A stretch of 64,000 nt of DNA, from positions 2,790,001 through 2,854,000 of the forward strand of contig NZ_JAKWJU010000002.1 in the NCBI RefSeq assembly GCF_022524345.1, written 5' to 3'. Shown one piece after another: positions 61,709 through 64,000 of this stretch; position 1 is the stretch's first letter, and each line of letters opens with the position of its first letter. The position numbers and the translations under genes are program-made. The stretch is from Streptomyces marispadix. Lineage in GTDB: Bacteria; Actinomycetota; Actinomycetes; Streptomycetales; Streptomycetaceae. The notes beneath the pieces are model-generated. The model was not told where the DNA came from. It searched no databases and saw only the letters and a list, made by a program, of their open reading frames with translations.

Positions 61709-62437
61709 GTGAGCAGCAGCATTCGACGCGGCACCCTCGCCGCCACAGTCCTCGCGCTCGCCGTCGTCACACTGTCCGCCTGTGCCGCCGGTCACGATGC
61801 TCAGACGCTGGAGGTCAAGCCGGACAACGCCGCGACCTCCGTCGGCTCCGTAAAGGTCCAGAATGTCGCCATCGTCACACCCGACTCCGGAGAGGGTCCC
61901 GCCGCCGTGACGGGACGGATCTTCAACCAGGGGTCCAAGGACGAGACCCTGACCGCGATCAAGGTCAAGGGCACCGGTGAGCGTGTGAAGCTCCGGCCCG
62001 CGAAGGGCGAGAAGGAGCTGACGGTCCCGGCGGGCGGTTCGCTCGCGCTCGGCGGCCAGGGCAACGCCTCGGCCGAGATTCCGCAGACCGCCGGCATGAA
62101 GGCAGTGCGGAACGGCAACGCCCAGCCGGTGTCGTTCGACCTGAGCCGTACGGGACTGGTGACGCTGCGGGCGACCGTGGTGCCCGCGCACGGGGACTTC
62201 CGTAAGTTCGGCCCGACGGTCGAGCCTTCGCCGAGCACGTCCTCCGGTACGCCGTCCGGCACGCCCTCGGGCGCGGCGTCCGAGTCGCCGTCGGGCAGCC
62301 CGTCCCCGGAGGGGTCGGAGGAGAAGGCGTCGGAGGCGCCGGGCGGCTCAGAGGAGGCGGAGGGCGCCGACGAGGCCGAGGGTGCCGAGGAGGCGGACGA
62401 CGCCCACGAGGCGGACGACGCGGCCGGGGCGCACTGA
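61709..62437 (+). CDS. lipoprotein with acidic repetitive tail
   Basis: A 242-aa lipoprotein: signal AATVLALAVVTLSAC with lipobox LSAC. The next 140 residues are a beta-sandwich-like domain (VGSVKVQNVAIVTPDSGEG, VTGRIFNQGSKDETLTAIKV, LVTLRATVVPAHG) of the type encoded upstream of phoP in Streptomyces, possibly a copper-chaperone-like fold. The last 60 residues are Ser/Pro then Glu/Asp/Ala repeats (EGADEAEGAEEADDAHEADD). Convergent to phoP. Confidence 0.85.
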   Translation: MSSSIRRGTLAATVLALAVVTLSACAAGHDAQTLEVKPDNAATSVGSVKVQNVAIVTPDSGEGPAAVTGRIFNQGSKDETLTAIKVKGTGERVKLRPAKGEKELTVPAGGSLALGGQGNASAEIPQTAGMKAVRNGNAQPVSFDLSRTGLVTLRATVVPAHGDFRKFGPTVEPSPSTSSGTPSGTPSGAASESPSGSPSPEGSEEKASEAPGGSEEAEGADEAEGAEEADDAHEADDAAGAH

Positions 62438-62487
62438 GCCACCCGGCCCGCGCTTGCTGCGGCGCCCCGGGCACCGCACACGGACGC

Positions 62488-62532
62488 AGAAGGCCCCGCC
62501 CGTACGGTACGTATCCGCACGGGCGGGGCCTT
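62488..62532. terminator. bidirectional terminator between the lipoprotein gene and phoP
   Basis: GAAGGCCCCGCCCGT (62488-62502) and ACGGGCGGGGCCTTC (62518-62532), perfect 15-bp arms, followed by GGTTTGTT. It can serve both convergent genes. Confidence 0.93.
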
Positions 62533-62655
62533 CGGTTTGTTCCCTCGATCTGTCTCGCGCGGACCGAGGTCGGCGATTGGCAGTCCCCAGGCGGCAGTTC
62601 GGGCCTGTGGCGGGTCTGCCGGGCCTGTGAGCGGTCTGCCGGGCCCGTGAGCGGT

Positions 62656-63336
62656 CTACGGCTCGAACTTGTAGCCGAGGCCGCGCACCGTCACCAGGAA
62701 GCGGGGAGCGCCCGGGTCCGGCTCGATCTTGGCGCGCAGGCGCTTGACGTGGACGTCGAGGGTCTTGGTGTCCCCGACGTAGTCCGCGCCCCAGACGCGG
62801 TCGATGAGCTGCATGCGCGTCAGCACCCTGCCCGCGTTGCGCAGCAGCATCTCCAGCAGGTCGAACTCCTTCAACGGCAGGTCGATCTTGCTGCCCGCGA
62901 CCGTGACGACGTGCCGGTCGACGTCCATACGGACCGGGCCCGCCTCCAACGCCGCCGGAGTGACCTCCTCCGGCTCGCCCTGGCGGCGCAGCACCGCCCT
63001 TACCCGCGCGACGAGTTCGCGCGACGAGAAGGGCTTGGTCACGTAGTCGTCGGCCCCTATCTCCAGGCCGACGACCTTGTCGATCTCGCTGTCCTTCGCG
63101 GTGACCATGATGACGGGGACGTTGGACCGGCCGCGAAGCTGACGGCAGACCTCGGTGCCGGGCAGGCCCGGCAGCATCAGATCGAGCAGGACCAGGTCGG
63201 CGCCGTTGCGTTCGAACTCGTCCAGCCCGTCGGGGCCTGTGGACGCGACGGCTACCTCGAAGCCTTCCTTGCGCAGCATGTACGACAGTGCGTCGCTGAA
63301 CGATTCCTCATCCTCGACGACGAGCACTCGGGTCAC
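62656..63336 (-). CDS. phoP: response regulator PhoP
   Basis: A 226-aa OmpR-type regulator of phosphate starvation and of antibiotic production. Receiver: E8-D9, phosphoacceptor D52 in LVLLDLMLPG, K in VTAKDSE. Winged helix: LPLKEFDLLEMLLRNAGRVL and DTKTLDVHVKRLRAKIE, ending VRGLGYKFEP. Its start overlaps the phoR stop (ATGA), so kinase and regulator are coupled. Confidence 0.96.
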   Translation of the reverse strand: MTRVLVVEDEESFSDALSYMLRKEGFEVAVASTGPDGLDEFERNGADLVLLDLMLPGLPGTEVCRQLRGRSNVPVIMVTAKDSEIDKVVGLEIGADDYVTKPFSSRELVARVRAVLRRQGEPEEVTPAALEAGPVRMDVDRHVVTVAGSKIDLPLKEFDLLEMLLRNAGRVLTRMQLIDRVWGADYVGDTKTLDVHVKRLRAKIEPDPGAPRFLVTVRGLGYKFEP

Positions 63337-64000
63337 GGGAGGACCTCCGGGGCGGTTTCAGGGGCGCGCGGCATTCCACGCGGCGGTGAGAACGGGGAAG
63401 TTGAGGAACGGGGAGAGGGAGAGCTGGAGCGAGAGGGAGCGAGGGAGGCGGAAGCGGAGGGGGCGGCCGTCGTCGGATCGCAGTACGCGCCCGCGGCCTC
63501 GGGCCCAGGCCCGGAGCCGGAACCCGAACCGAAGTCGGAGCCGGAACCCGAACCGGAGCCGGGACGGCGACCGGGGCCCCCCGGGGGCTCGACATCGTCG
63601 GCGGACCCGTCGAGCTCTGCGGCAGGTGAGGCGGAGGGAGTTCGGGACTCCCCGGAAGGGGAGGCGGCTTGGGAAGGGGAGGTGCCTGGGCCCGGCGTCC
63701 TTGCCGTGCCCGTGGCTTCTGCGCGCACACCGGCGCCGCCGCGCGCCCGCGCGTTCGCGTCGTTCACGTCGTTCACGTCGTTCACGTCGTTCACGTCGTT
63801 CGCGCGGTTCGCCTCGTGTGCGTAGTTCGGTTCGACCGCGTCGTCAGTTTCGTCGACGTCGTCCACGTCGTCCACGTCGTCCACGTCGTCGAGCTCCGCC
63901 GCGTCCAGATCCACGGCGTCCTCGGCGGCCTCCGCGGCTTCGTCTTCGTAGTCCGCCGGTCCTTCGAGGAACCCCTGCGGACGGCCGTCGCGGCCCTCCG
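63333..64000 (-). CDS. phoR: C-terminal part of sensor kinase PhoR with a repetitive tail
   Basis: Open from the window edge to the stop at 63333. Only the tail is visible: GRPQGFLEGPADYEDEAAEA, then DVDDVDDVDDVDE, NDVNDVNDVNDVND, a Pro/Ser stretch, and SGSGSGSDFGSGSGSG before MPRAPETAPEVLP. No kinase motif is inside the window. The call comes from position and the ATGA overlap with phoP. As I recall, PhoR proteins end soon after the ATPase domain, so this tail of 220 or more low-complexity residues is unusual and built from 9-bp DNA repeats. Confidence 0.7.
   Translation of the reverse strand, partial: EGRDGRPQGFLEGPADYEDEAAEAAEDAVDLDAAELDDVDDVDDVDDVDETDDAVEPNYAHEANRANDVNDVNDVNDVNDANARARGGAGVRAEATGTARTPGPGTSPSQAASPSGESRTPSASPAAELDGSADDVEPPGGPGRRPGSGSGSGSDFGSGSGSGPGPEAAGAYCDPTTAAPSASASLAPSRSSSPSPRSSTSPFSPPRGMPRAPETAPEVLP

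Noticed and set aside
63754..63795. Repeated GTTCACGTC units next to phoP look like PHO boxes
   Set aside because: PHO boxes repeat every 11 bp; these repeat every 9 bp and encode in-frame Asn-Asp-Val triplets inside phoR.

Overview
The window is high-GC actinobacterial chromosome, almost certainly Streptomyces. GTG starts are common, several genes look leaderless, and the sigma/anti-sigma, diguanylate cyclase, CarD, MsiK and PhoRP content fits. From memory, the backbone follows the Streptomyces coelicolor order from the trehalose-phosphatase gene through SBP-nagK-nagA-sugar kinase-cdgB-terD, and later msiK-rlmB-cysS-ispF-ispD-carD-phoP-phoR. I have not checked this by alignment.

1-12.8 kb: trehalose-phosphatase, a sugar-binding lipoprotein, a nagK-nagA operon behind a DasR-like site, a frameshifted PfkB sugar kinase, a carbohydrate-binding membrane protein, the diguanylate cyclase cdgB, a flavin reductase, arfB and a terD-family gene. 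12.8-32.8 kb is more accessory. It holds pentapeptide-repeat and cupin proteins, a GH25 lysozyme, a family 5 uracil-DNA glycosylase, a sortase-type LAETG surface protein, an SRAP protein and a TetR/methyltransferase pair sharing twin palindromes. It also has a large protein that joins sigma-like, zinc-finger anti-sigma, membrane and LamG parts. A two-component system with a frameshifted regulator lies divergent from a phospholipid-type methyltransferase and a DedA protein. Secreted GH43-like and EEP-like proteins close the region.

33.0-50.3 kb is mobile DNA at a tRNA-Thr(TGT) gene. Three copies of the tRNA 3' half (about 32.98, 37.65 and 50.22 kb) mark two tandem elements. The left one (about 4.7 kb) is decayed: only an integrase C-terminus and methyltransferase fragments remain, but it carries an intact lasso peptide cluster (precursor, cyclase, RRE/PqqD protein, protease) between two 160-bp direct repeats. 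The right one (about 12.6 kb) is an actinomycete integrative conjugative element of pSAM2/SLP1 type: nuclease-like cargo, ATPase, Nudix, GntR repressor, FtsK-like transfer protein, spread proteins, RepSA-like initiator, excisionase and integrase.

50.3-64 kb is conserved core: tRNA-Thr, msiK, a nucleotidyltransferase, a DoxX protein, rlmB, cysS, an F420-type oxidoreductase, ispF-ispD (MEP pathway), carD, a lipoprotein, and phoP with the 3' part of phoR.

Three genes carry one-base frameshifts at or near short G/C runs (about 6.2, 25.96 and 38.23 kb); sequencing error must be excluded before calling them dead. The best candidate for something undescribed is the lasso peptide with core GEFGDWPDYPVGLWL.
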